Of a stretch of 64,000 nucleotides of DNA, positions 1-7,646 are shown piece after piece. The notes beneath the pieces were generated by a model, which had not been told where the DNA came from, ran no database searches, and saw only the letters and a program-made list of their open reading frames with translations. Every line of letters begins with the position of its first letter. Positions within the stretch are counted from its first letter, which is position 1. The stretch lies in NCBI RefSeq assembly GCF_014202315.1, contig NZ_JACHGN010000006.1, positions 62,001 through 126,000 on the forward strand, in the 5' to 3' direction. Source of the DNA: Thermocatellispora tengchongensis (GTDB lineage: Bacteria > Actinomycetota > Actinomycetes > Streptosporangiales > Streptosporangiaceae). Position numbers and translations under genes: made by a program.

Positions 1-377
1 AGGCCCTGCTCGACGCCCGGCAGGTGCGGCAGGTCGCCGCGGCCGGCATGGAGATCGGCTCGCACACGCTGGGCCACGTCTCGCTGCCCGGCCTCGACGC
101 CGCCGCGCTCGGCCACGAGCTGACCCGCAGCCGCGAGGTCCTGGGCGAGCTGATCGGCACGCAGGTCACCGGGTTCGCCTACCCCTACGGCCACGCGGGC
201 CCCCGCGAGGTGGCGGCGGTGCGGGCCGCGGGATACTCCCACGCCTGCGCGATCCGGCCGTCCGCGCCCGGCGGCTGGCACGCCCTGCCGCGCACCTACG
301 TCGGCGAGCGCGACGGGCCGGCGCGGCTGCTGGCCAAGCACGTCCGGCACCGGCTGCGGTGGAGGGGGCCGTGGTGA
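1..377 (+). CDS. Polysaccharide deacetylase (NodB-like), C-terminal part
   Basis: The gene is cut by the window start; the first complete codon is at base 3. The visible 124 residues carry typical late NodB-fold features: MEIGSHTLGHVSL (the SH-x-x-x-H type metal-binding motif) and FAYPYGHAG, followed by a region that varies in this family. Members remove N- or O-acetyl groups from extracytoplasmic polysaccharide (carbohydrate esterase family 4). The upstream catalytic Asp-Asp motif would lie outside the window. The stop codon overlaps the GTG start of the next glycosyltransferase gene (GTGA), so the two are probably translationally coupled and belong to one surface-glycan operon. Confidence 0.85.
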   Translation, partial: ALLDARQVRQVAAAGMEIGSHTLGHVSLPGLDAAALGHELTRSREVLGELIGTQVTGFAYPYGHAGPREVAAVRAAGYSHACAIRPSAPGGWHALPRTYVGERDGPARLLAKHVRHRLRWRGPW

Positions 378-1501
378 GAGTCCTGCACGTGATCACCGGG
401 CTGGCCGCGGGCGGCGCCGAGCAGCAGTTGCGCACCCTGCTGCCGCACCTGGGCGCGCGCTGCGAGGTCGCCACGCTGACCAACCCCGGCCTGATGGCCG
501 AGGCGCTGGCGGCCGGCGGGGTCGCCGTCCACCACCTCGGCATGCGCGGCAACCGCGACCTGCGCGCCCTGGGGCGGCTGGCCGCGCTGATGCGGCGCGG
601 CCGGTACGACGTGGTGCACACCCACCTGTACCGCGCCTGCCTGTACGGCCGGCTCGCGGCGCGCCTCGCGGGCGTGCCGGCCATCGTCGCCACCGAGCAC
701 TCCATCGGTGACGACCGCCTCGAAGGGCGGGCGATCACCGCCCTGGTGCGGCGGGCCTACCTCGCCGGCGAGGCGCTCGGCCAGATGACCGTCGCCGTGT
801 CGCCGGCCGTGGCCGAGCGGCTGGCCCGGTGGGGCGTGCCGCGCCACCGCGTCGAGGTGATCCCCAACGGCATCGACGCCGGCGCCTTCGCCTACGACCC
901 CGAGCTGCGCTGGCGGGCGCGCACCCGCCTCGGCCTGCCGGTCGACGCGCCCGTCGTGGGCGGGGTCGGCCGGCTGGAGCCGGGCAAGCGCTTCGACGTC
1001 CTGATCGACGCCATGCGGCACCTGGAGGGGGCGTACCTGCTACTGGCGGGCGCGGGCGGGCAGCGCGCGGCGCTGGCGCGCCAGGCCGCCGAATGCGGCG
1101 TCGCCCGCCGGGTGATCTTCACGGGCGAGGCCGCGGACGTGCGCCCCCTGCTGTGCGCGATGGACGTCCTGGCCGCGCCCTCGCGGGAGGAGACCTTCGG
1201 CCTGGCCGTGCTGGAGGCGCTGGCGGCCGGGCTGCCCGTCCTGTACGGCGCGTGCCCCGCACTCGACGATCTCCCCGCCGATGCGGCCCCGGGGGCGACG
1301 CGGCTGCCCGGCACGCCCGGCGACATGACGCAGGCGCTGCGGATGCTCCTGGCGCACGGCCCGCCGCCCCGGCTCGCGCCGCCGCCCGCCGTACTGCACT
1401 ACGACGTACGCCGCCAGGCCGAGCTGGTCGATGCCCTCTACGAGCGCCTGCTGCGCCGCCACGGCGGCACGAGGAAGGAGACGCGATGCGCGCACGCCTG
1501 A
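374..1501 (+). CDS. Glycosyltransferase family 4 (GT-B fold)
   Basis: 375 residues. The N-terminus RVLHVITGLAAGGAEQQLR is the standard GT4 acceptor-domain start, with a glycine-rich loop. The C-terminal nucleotide-sugar domain has VIPNGID, GGVGRLEPGKRFDVLI and the E-x7-E motif in EETFGLAVLEALAAG. GT4 enzymes transfer sugars from activated donors to a lipid-linked or growing glycan on the cytoplasmic face. I chose the GTG at 374 because it overlaps the preceding stop and has GGAGGG seven bases upstream; GTG codons at 359 and 371 are also possible. The gene overlaps the Wzz-like gene by 16 bases. Donor and acceptor cannot be deduced. Confidence 0.9.
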   Translation: MRVLHVITGLAAGGAEQQLRTLLPHLGARCEVATLTNPGLMAEALAAGGVAVHHLGMRGNRDLRALGRLAALMRRGRYDVVHTHLYRACLYGRLAARLAGVPAIVATEHSIGDDRLEGRAITALVRRAYLAGEALGQMTVAVSPAVAERLARWGVPRHRVEVIPNGIDAGAFAYDPELRWRARTRLGLPVDAPVVGGVGRLEPGKRFDVLIDAMRHLEGAYLLLAGAGGQRAALARQAAECGVARRVIFTGEAADVRPLLCAMDVLAAPSREETFGLAVLEALAAGLPVLYGACPALDDLPADAAPGATRLPGTPGDMTQALRMLLAHGPPPRLAPPPAVLHYDVRRQAELVDALYERLLRRHGGTRKETRCAHA

Positions 1502-2079
1502 CCGACCGGAGGCTCTGGGCCGCCGCCGCCCTGGTTCTCGGCGCCGCGGCCGGAGCGGTGTTCTGGCTGCTCGCCCCGCCCGGATACACGAGCGAGGCGT
1601 ACGTCGCCGTGGTGGCCGAGGGCGGCGACGACGGCGCCCGCGCGGTGCACTTCGCCCAGGCGTACGCGCGGATCGCCGCCAAACCCGCCATCGTGGCCGC
1701 CGGCGGCGACCCCTTCCTCGCCAATGAGGACCTGCTCCGCCGCACGGTGCAGGCGTCGGCGTCGCCGGACGCGCCCCTGGTGCGCATCGGCGCCTCCGCC
1801 GGCGACGCGGCGCTGGCGGCCCGGCGGGCCAACCTGGTCGCCGACGCGCTCGTCGCGTACGCCAACCGGCGGTCCGCCGACACCCGCATCCGGCTGTCGG
1901 TCTTCGCCCGCGCCCTCCCGCCCCGCTCACCCGCGTCGCCGAGCCCGCTCCCGCACGCCGGGATCGGGGCCGCCGCCGCGCTGCTGATCTGTGGGATCGT
2001 CTGCCTGGCCGGGCCCGCCCGGCCCGCGCCCGCCCCGCGCACGGCACCCGGCGCCGTACCGCAGGAGGTGGGCGCGTGA
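1486..2079 (+). CDS. Wzz/YveK-like membrane protein, probable chain-length regulator
   Basis: 197 residues with a hydrophobic helix at about residues 10-30, an extracytoplasmic part of about 120 residues, and a second helix at about 155-175. This two-helix layout and the GYTSEAYVAVV segment just after helix 1 resemble the Wzz / capsular polysaccharide co-polymerase N-domain, which sets chain length during polymerisation or export. It is shorter than most Wzz proteins and lacks a fused tyrosine-kinase domain. AAGGAG precedes the ATG. It sits between a glycosyltransferase and a FemAB-like gene in a tight co-directional run, which supports a glycan-assembly role. The family call rests on topology and context more than on strong motifs. 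Confidence 0.6.
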   Translation: MRARLTDRRLWAAAALVLGAAAGAVFWLLAPPGYTSEAYVAVVAEGGDDGARAVHFAQAYARIAAKPAIVAAGGDPFLANEDLLRRTVQASASPDAPLVRIGASAGDAALAARRANLVADALVAYANRRSADTRIRLSVFARALPPRSPASPSPLPHAGIGAAAALLICGIVCLAGPARPAPAPRTAPGAVPQEVGA

Positions 2080-3689
2080 TGGCCACGGCGCCCACCCGCA
2101 CCACGGCGCCCGCGGTGCGCGGCCGGGTCCTGCGCGGCGCCGGCGCCCTGAACGGGCTGGCCGGCGAGTGGGACGAACTGTACGCGCGCTGCCGCGCCGC
2201 CACGCCGTTCCAGTCCCACTGCTGGCTGTGGTCGTGGTCGCGGGCCTACCGCGCCGAGGGCCGGGTGCGCCTGGCCCTGGCCTGCCGCGGGGACCGGCTC
2301 GTCGGCGCCGCGCCGTTCCTGCTGGAGCACCGGATGGGCTGCCGCGTGCTGACGCCCCTCGGCCGCGGCCACTCCGACTTCACCGACGTGCTGATCGGCC
2401 CCGACGAGCACCCCGCCGACGAGTACGCCTCCGATGAGCGCCCCACCGACGGGTACCTCGCCGATGAGCACCTCGCCGATGAGTACGGCGCGGGCGCGCA
2501 CCGGGCCGGGACGCCCCACGCTGACGCGCACCGGGCCTGGGGGGACCGGGCCGGGGGGCACCGGGGCGGCGAGCACGGGGCCGGAGAGCACCGGGGCGGC
2601 GGGCATCGGCCGGACGCGTACCGGGCCGACGGGCATCGGCCGGACGCGTACCGGGCCGACGGGCATCGGCCGGACGCGTACCAGGCCGACGGGTACTGGG
2701 CCGACGCGTACCGGACCGACGGGTACCGGGCGGACGCGCACCGGACCGACGGGTACCGGGCGGACGCGCACCGGGCGGACGGGTACCGGGCCGACGGGTA
2801 CGGGGCCCATGGGCACCGAGTCGATGCGCATCGGGCCGATGCGCATCGGGCCGCGGAGCTTCGCGCCGGGGACCACCGGGCCGGTGAGGTGGCGGCCGCG
2901 CTGTCGCTGGCCCTGCTCGCCGAGCCGGGCTGGGACGTGATCGACCTGCCCGAGGTGCGCCCCGGCGCGGCGGCCGACCATCTCATGGAGTGCTGGCCCG
3001 GCCGCGCCTGGACTCTGCCCGCCTCGACCTGCCTGGAGCTCCCCGCCCTGCCGGTGGACGACGTCGTCGCCCGGCTGGCCCCGCGCCGGGCCGGCAAGCT
3101 GCGCCGCAGCCTGCGCAGGATCGAGGCCAAGGGCGTCGAGGTGACCCGGGTGGCCGCCCCCGACGCCCGGCGCGCGATGGACGCCCTGCTGCGGCTGCAC
3201 CTCGCGCAGTGGGAGGGCAGGGGCATCAACCGGGAGCATCTGCGTCCGGAGTTCGCCGCGCACCTGACCCGGGCCGCCGCCCGGCTGGTCGAGGCGGGGC
3301 AGGGGGCGCTGACGGAGTTCCGCATCGGCGGGCGGCTGCTTGCCTGCGACTTCGCGCTGATCGGGAGCGACTTCGTCGGCGGCTACCTCTACGGCGCCCA
3401 CCCCGACCTGCGCGCCGAGGTGGACGTGCTCGCCCTGCTGGTGCGCAACGGCCTGGAACTGGCCCGGGAGCTGGGCCGCCCGACCCTGAGCCTGCTGCGG
3501 GGCGCCGAGCCGTACAAGGACAAGTGGGCGGGCGAGCCCGTGCCCAACCGCAGGCTCATCCTGGGCCGGGGCGCGCGGGCCGTCGCGTACGCCGCGGCCG
3601 TCCGGGCCCGCCTGGCCGCCGAGCGCGAGGCCGCCCGGCGCTGCCCGTCCCTGGCCGACCGGCTGCGCACCTGGACGGCGCGCCGATGA
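2076..3689 (+). CDS. FemAB/CelD-like GNAT acyltransferase with an in-frame repeat insertion
   Basis: 537 residues. The N-terminal part (WDELYARCRAATPFQSHCWLWSW, about residues 28-50) and the C-terminal part (about 290-520, with RRAGKLRRSLRRIE, GRLLACDFALIGSDFVGGYLYGAHPDL and LRGAEPYKDKWAGE) match the CelD/BcsL-type acetyltransferase fold found in exopolysaccharide clusters. Between them, about residues 113-270 form a low-complexity His/Arg/Ala/Asp/Gly/Tyr-rich insert with six consecutive ten-residue units (GHRPDAYRAD-like). Without it the protein would be about 380 residues, the usual length. Start is GTG 2076 or ATG 2079; AGGAGG lies at 2063. It probably transfers an acyl or aminoacyl group to a sugar, substrate unknown. 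ATGA overlap couples it to the next gene. Confidence 0.8.
   Translation: MMATAPTRTTAPAVRGRVLRGAGALNGLAGEWDELYARCRAATPFQSHCWLWSWSRAYRAEGRVRLALACRGDRLVGAAPFLLEHRMGCRVLTPLGRGHSDFTDVLIGPDEHPADEYASDERPTDGYLADEHLADEYGAGAHRAGTPHADAHRAWGDRAGGHRGGEHGAGEHRGGGHRPDAYRADGHRPDAYRADGHRPDAYQADGYWADAYRTDGYRADAHRTDGYRADAHRADGYRADGYGAHGHRVDAHRADAHRAAELRAGDHRAGEVAAALSLALLAEPGWDVIDLPEVRPGAAADHLMECWPGRAWTLPASTCLELPALPVDDVVARLAPRRAGKLRRSLRRIEAKGVEVTRVAAPDARRAMDALLRLHLAQWEGRGINREHLRPEFAAHLTRAAARLVEAGQGALTEFRIGGRLLACDFALIGSDFVGGYLYGAHPDLRAEVDVLALLVRNGLELARELGRPTLSLLRGAEPYKDKWAGEPVPNRRLILGRGARAVAYAAAVRARLAAEREAARRCPSLADRLRTWTARR
2601..2780 (+). repeat. Six tandem 30-bp units inside the FemAB-like gene
   Basis: Six consecutive 30-bp units start at 2601, 2631, 2661, 2691, 2721 and 2751. 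The first two are identical and the third differs by one base; later ones drift. All keep the reading frame and encode ten-residue units of type G-H/Y-R-x-D-A-Y/H-R-x-D. Degenerate half-units of about 15 bp continue on both sides, from about 2400 to 2880. Confidence 0.95.
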
Positions 3690-5215
3690 CGCCCGGGGGC
3701 GCCGCGCCGATGCCGCCCGCCGGCGGTGGCGCGGGGCGGATGGCGTCCGGGGGCGGTGGCGCGGCGCGAATGGCGTCCGGGGGCGGGAGTGCGGCGCCGA
3801 CGTCGCCTGGGGGCGGTGGCGCGACGGCGATGTCGTCCGGCGGCGGTGGCGCAGGGCCGATGTCGCCCGGGGGCGGTGGCGCGGCGCCGATGTCGGCCGG
3901 GGGCGGTGGCACGGTGCGGATGTCGCCCGGGGGCGGTGGCGCGACGGCGATGTCGCCCGGCGGCGGCAGCGCGGCGCCGAGAACGCTCGGCGGTGGGGGC
4001 GCGGGGCGGATGGTGTCCGGGGGCGGTGGCCCAGTGCCGATGGCGTCCGGGGGCGCGGTGCCGCGTGTCCTGCATGTGTCGCAGCCGGTGGACGGTGGGG
4101 TCGCGGCTTGTGTTGCGGCGATTGCCGCCGATCAGGTGGCGCGTGGGTGGCGGGTCGCCGTCGCGTGTCCGCGTGACGGGGCGCTGGGTGAGCGGGTGGC
4201 CGCGGCCGGGGCCCTTCGGCTGGGCTGGGAGGCGGGGCGTGCGCCGGGGCCGGCCGATCTGGAGGCGGTGCGCGCGCTGGCCGGGCTGGTGGCCGCCTTC
4301 CGGCCCGACGCGGTGCACCTGCACTCCGCCAAGGCGGGCCTGGCGGGGCGGCTGGCGGTGCGCGGCCGGCTGCCGACCCTGTTCCAGCCGCACGGCTGGT
4401 CCTGGCTGGCCTGCCGCGGGGCGATGGCCATGGCGGCGCGGGCGTGGGAGCGGTGGGCGGCCCGGCGGACCAGCCTGCTGGTGTGCGTGGGCGAGGGGGA
4501 GGAGGCGGCGGCGCGGGCGGCCGGCGTACGGGGCCGCCTCGCCGTGGTGCGCAACGGCGTGGACCTGCGGCGCTTCCGCCCCGCCGGGGAGGCCGAGCGC
4601 GCCGCGGCACGGCGGGCGCTGGGGGTCCCGGAGCGGGCGCGGCTGGCCGTCTGCGTCGGCCGGATCACCCGGCAGAAGGGGCAGGACCGGCTCCTGGCGG
4701 CTTGGGCGGAGGTCCGCGCCGCCTGCCCGTCCGCGCTGCTCGCGCTCGTGGGCGACGGCGACCTGCGCGATCGCCTGCGGGCGCGCGGCGTGCCGGGCGT
4801 GCTGTTCCCCGGCGCCGCTGACGATGTGCGCCCCTGGTACGCCGCCGCCGACGTGGCCGTGCTGCCCTCCCGGTGGGAGGGGCTGCCGCTGGCCGCGCTG
4901 GAGGCCATGGCCACCGGCCGCAGCCTGGTCGCCACCGCCATCCCGGGGCTGTGCGAGGTCGTGGCCGCCGACACCGGCGCGACCGTCGTGCCCGGCGACA
5001 CCACCGGCCTGGCGCGGGCGCTGGCCCGACGCCTCGCCGATCCGGCCCTCGCCCGCCGTGAGGGGGAGGCCGCAGCCCGGCACGCCGAAGGCTACGACCT
5101 CGCCGCGACGCTCGACGCCCTCGCCGCGCTCACCCTGCGCGCCGCCTATCCGCCGCGGAAGACCTCCGCCGAGCGCGGATTGGCCGGGCACTGCCACACG
5201 CCGTGCGGACAGTAG
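3686..5215 (+). CDS. Glycosyltransferase family 4 with N-terminal repeat tract
   Basis: 509 residues if read from the ATG that overlaps the previous stop. Residues 1-124 are Gly/Ala/Met-rich low-complexity sequence made of ten-residue repeats. The glycosyltransferase begins at VPRVLHVSQPVDGGVAACV (about residue 125) and continues with VRNGVDLRRF, VCVGRITRQKGQDRLL and the E-x7-E region EGLPLAALEAMATG. A GTG at 4058 would give a normal 385-residue GT4, and no good ribosome site precedes 3686, so the repeat may be partly untranslated. The stop-proximal 70 bases overlap the GH26-like gene on the other strand. It probably builds the same surface glycan as its neighbours. Confidence 0.85.
   Translation: MTPGGAAPMPPAGGGAGRMASGGGGAARMASGGGSAAPTSPGGGGATAMSSGGGGAGPMSPGGGGAAPMSAGGGGTVRMSPGGGGATAMSPGGGSAAPRTLGGGGAGRMVSGGGGPVPMASGGAVPRVLHVSQPVDGGVAACVAAIAADQVARGWRVAVACPRDGALGERVAAAGALRLGWEAGRAPGPADLEAVRALAGLVAAFRPDAVHLHSAKAGLAGRLAVRGRLPTLFQPHGWSWLACRGAMAMAARAWERWAARRTSLLVCVGEGEEAAARAAGVRGRLAVVRNGVDLRRFRPAGEAERAAARRALGVPERARLAVCVGRITRQKGQDRLLAAWAEVRAACPSALLALVGDGDLRDRLRARGVPGVLFPGAADDVRPWYAAADVAVLPSRWEGLPLAALEAMATGRSLVATAIPGLCEVVAADTGATVVPGDTTGLARALARRLADPALARREGEAAARHAEGYDLAATLDALAALTLRAAYPPRKTSAERGLAGHCHTPCGQ
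3721..4050 (+). repeat. Eleven tandem 30-bp units at the start of a glycosyltransferase gene
   Basis: Eleven 30-bp units run without any insertion or deletion, starting every 30 bases from 3721 to 4021. Each follows the pattern GGCGGTGGCGCG(N)-CCGATG-(N)CG, encoding GGG-A-x-x-M-x-x-G decapeptides. Copies differ by point changes only, so the array is an old or selectively maintained minisatellite. Confidence 0.95.
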
Positions 5216-6261
5216 TCGGATATCGAGTGGTAGAGCACGTCGTGGGCGTCGATCCACTGGAGCATGCGGGTGACGAACTCCGGCCGGTCGCCGTGCCGGA
5301 ACAGCCCCCACTCCGGGAAGGACATCGGCTTGCCGTGGGCGGCGGCGAACGCGGCGTGGGCGCGCAGGCCGTAGGGCTGCTCGATGTAGTCGTCGAAGGT
5401 CTCGCCCGGCGGCTGGTCGTAGTTGTCCATGCCGATGACGTCCACCACGTCGTCACCGGGATAGCAGTGCGTCCAGGCGATGGCGTCCTGGCCGCGGCTG
5501 GGGGTGAAGTCGAACCGGAACCGCTGGCCCGCGACCGCCCGCATCGCCGTCACGATGCGCCGCCAGTAAACCTTCCACGCCTCAGGGTCGGGGGCGCACC
5601 GGCTGGAGTAGGTGGTGCCGTTCATCTCCCAGCCGAGCACGATGATGGTGTCGGCCGCGCCCGCCCCCACCAGCCGCTCGGCGAGCGTCGTGAAGATCCC
5701 GTCGAAAGCCCCCGACGCCCCGGCCCGCAGCAGGACCGCCACCGTCGAGTCCGGGAGGCGGCCCTCGTTGGGGGCGATCATCGGGACGTTCAGGGCCAGC
5801 ACGCGTCCGGGCTTCGCCGCCCGCCACCGGGTCCAGGGGTCCAGGATGAAGGGCGGCCCGAGCAGGGCGGCCCAGGTCTCGCCGGGCAGGTACGTACGGC
5901 CGACGGTGACCTCCCTGCCGCTCCACGCCTCGAAGGCCGGCAGGTGCGCGGGACCTCCCGCGTCGGAGGCCAGGAACACCCCGAAACCCGCGGGCCGCCC
6001 CGGCAGGGGAGGCGCCGGAGCGGGAGGCGGCGGAGGGGGCGGCGCGGGAGCGGGAGGCTCCGGTGTGGGAGGCGCCACCTCGCCCGCCGCGGCCGGGCCC
6101 GGGCTCCCCGGGGCCGGCGCGATGGGTGGCGCCGTGCCGGCCGGCTCGCCGGGCGAGGGGAGGGCCCGGCCGCCCGCGCCCGCGGTCGCGGCGCAGCCGG
6201 GCGCCGCGGCCAGGCAGGCGGCGATCAGCACGCGCACCGCGATCGTCCTTCGCCTCACCAC
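5146..6261 (-). CDS. GH26-like glycoside hydrolase lipoprotein
   Basis: 371 residues. The N-terminus has a basic start, a hydrophobic core and a plausible lipobox (AAAPGC, Cys23). A Pro-rich linker spans about residues 36-90, then a TIM-barrel-like domain. GWEMNG (Glu212) fits the acid/base and FPEWGL (Glu317) the nucleophile position of family GH26 (beta-mannanase and related enzymes, clan GH-A). It would act outside the membrane, trimming or releasing the polysaccharide made by the neighbouring genes. Start GTG 6261 has GGGGGGAG upstream. It is transcribed towards the glycosyltransferase and their 3' ends overlap by 70 bases. Substrate specificity is inferred only from family and context. 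Confidence 0.8.
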   Translation of the reverse strand: MVRRRTIAVRVLIAACLAAAPGCAATAGAGGRALPSPGEPAGTAPPIAPAPGSPGPAAAGEVAPPTPEPPAPAPPPPPPPAPAPPLPGRPAGFGVFLASDAGGPAHLPAFEAWSGREVTVGRTYLPGETWAALLGPPFILDPWTRWRAAKPGRVLALNVPMIAPNEGRLPDSTVAVLLRAGASGAFDGIFTTLAERLVGAGAADTIIVLGWEMNGTTYSSRCAPDPEAWKVYWRRIVTAMRAVAGQRFRFDFTPSRGQDAIAWTHCYPGDDVVDVIGMDNYDQPPGETFDDYIEQPYGLRAHAAFAAAHGKPMSFPEWGLFRHGDRPEFVTRMLQWIDAHDVLYHSISDYCPHGVWQCPANPRSAEVFRGG

Positions 6262-6366
6262 GCTCCCCCCGACAGCGCTTTCCCGCCCGAATGTACACGC
6301 CTATAGCTGTCCAATTGCCGCGCAACACGACCCATTTACGGGCCGTGAATCTGGATCGGTGGTGAT
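6262..6366. promoter_or_regulatory. Divergent promoter region between GH26-like and ATP-grasp genes
   Basis: This 105-bp gap is clearly more AT-rich than its surroundings and separates two divergently transcribed genes. Candidate -10 elements include TATAGC near 6302 and TTTACG near 6336, but I cannot assign them to a strand with confidence. No strong palindrome was seen. Confidence 0.45.
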
Positions 6367-7599
6367 ATGCCAATAAAAGAGCGGACGCGGGATCGGGTGT
6401 CGCTGGATACGGCCACGCCCGCGCTGATCATGCGCCTGGACGACAACGTCTTCCACCACGGCACGCTCGCCGCGATCCGTTCGCTGGGCGGCGCGGGCGT
6501 CCCGGTGCACGCCCTGCTGGAGGGGCCCCACGCTCCCGCCTCCCGCTCGCGCCACCTGTCGCGGATGCACGTGTGGGGCACGCGCGAGCGCGGCCCACAG
6601 GCGGTGGTGGGCGAACTGCTCGCGCTGGCCGCCCGCATCGGCACCCGGGCGGTGCTCGTCCCCATGGACGACCTGGGCGCGCTGCTGGTGGGCGAGCACG
6701 CCGCGGAGTTGTCCCCGGCGTTCCTGCTGCCCGCGCAGCCGCCCGGCGTGCCGCGACTCCTCGCCGACAAGGCCCGCCTGGCCGGCCTGTGCCGGGCGCT
6801 GGGCCTGGCGCAGCCCGAGACCCGGCCGGTGACCGGCATGGACGACCTGCCCGGCGCCCTCGCCGACCTCGGGCTGCCGGTCGTGGCGAAATGGGCCCGG
6901 CCGTGGCTGGTGCCCGCCGGGGTCAGGCCGCGCAGCACCACGCTGGTGCACCGCTTCGAGCACGCCGCCCACCTGGTACGCCAGTCGGCCGGGCATGGCG
7001 CGACCCTGCTGCTCCAGCGGTACGTCCCCGAGTCGGCGGGCTCCGACTGGTTCTTCCACGGCTACTTCGGCGCCGGCTCGCGCTGCCTGTTCGGGGGAGC
7101 GGGCCGCAAGGAACGCGCCTACCCCGCCGGTTGCGGGCTGACCACCTACGGCACGTGGCTGCCCAACCCCCGGCTGGAGTCGCTGGCGTGCGGCCTGGCC
7201 GAGGCGATCGGCTACCGGGGCATCCTCGACCTGGACTTCCGCCACGACCCCGGCACCGGGCAGTACCACCTGCTCGACGCCAACCCGCGCCCCGGGGCCC
7301 AGTTCCGCCTGTTCGAGAGCGGGGCCGGGCTCGACGTGGTCCGCGCCCTGCACCTGGACCTCACCGGCAGGGAGGTGGAGCCGGGAGCGCCGGCGCACGG
7401 GCGTACGTACCTGGTGGAGAACTACGACGCCCGCACCGCGCTGCTGCGCCCGCGCCCCTCCTCGCCGCGCCGGTGGTGGCGCTCGGTGCGGCACGCGCAC
7501 GAGCTGGCCTGGTTCTCCCGTGACGATCCGGCCCCGTTCCTGGCCATGGGCGGGCAAAGCCTCAAACGCGCCTTTACCCGCCTCCGCCGGGGCCGCTGA
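6367..7599 (+). CDS. ATP-grasp carboxylate-amine ligase-like protein
   Basis: 410 residues. It has the order of an ATP-grasp enzyme: an N-terminal Rossmann-like part (TPALIMRLDDNVFHHGTLAAIRSLGGAGVPVHAL), a lid/ATP-binding part (LGLPVVAKWARPW, then TLLLQRYVPE) and a metal-binding end (GILDLDFRHDPGTGQYHLLDANPRPGAQFRLF). Such enzymes join a carboxylate to an amine through an acyl-phosphate. It resembles the D-aspartate-ligase / carboxylate-amine ligase-like group. The start follows GGTGGTGAT. It lies within the glycan locus and upstream of an FAD oxidoreductase, so it may attach an amino acid to a sugar or small metabolite; the substrate is unknown. Confidence 0.8.
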   Translation: MPIKERTRDRVSLDTATPALIMRLDDNVFHHGTLAAIRSLGGAGVPVHALLEGPHAPASRSRHLSRMHVWGTRERGPQAVVGELLALAARIGTRAVLVPMDDLGALLVGEHAAELSPAFLLPAQPPGVPRLLADKARLAGLCRALGLAQPETRPVTGMDDLPGALADLGLPVVAKWARPWLVPAGVRPRSTTLVHRFEHAAHLVRQSAGHGATLLLQRYVPESAGSDWFFHGYFGAGSRCLFGGAGRKERAYPAGCGLTTYGTWLPNPRLESLACGLAEAIGYRGILDLDFRHDPGTGQYHLLDANPRPGAQFRLFESGAGLDVVRALHLDLTGREVEPGAPAHGRTYLVENYDARTALLRPRPSSPRRWWRSVRHAHELAWFSRDDPAPFLAMGGQSLKRAFTRLRRGR

Positions 7600-7646
7600 T
7601 CGTTTTCCCATAGGTTCATCGCTGCATACGGGAATTCGGGGGAGGA

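Noticed and set aside
1119-4610. A very long open frame on the minus strand across the glycan genes
   Set aside because: Its product is Arg/Pro/Ala-rich with repetitive segments opposite the 30-bp arrays, has no recognisable domain, and lies antisense to genes with clear family motifs. It is a by-product of high GC content.
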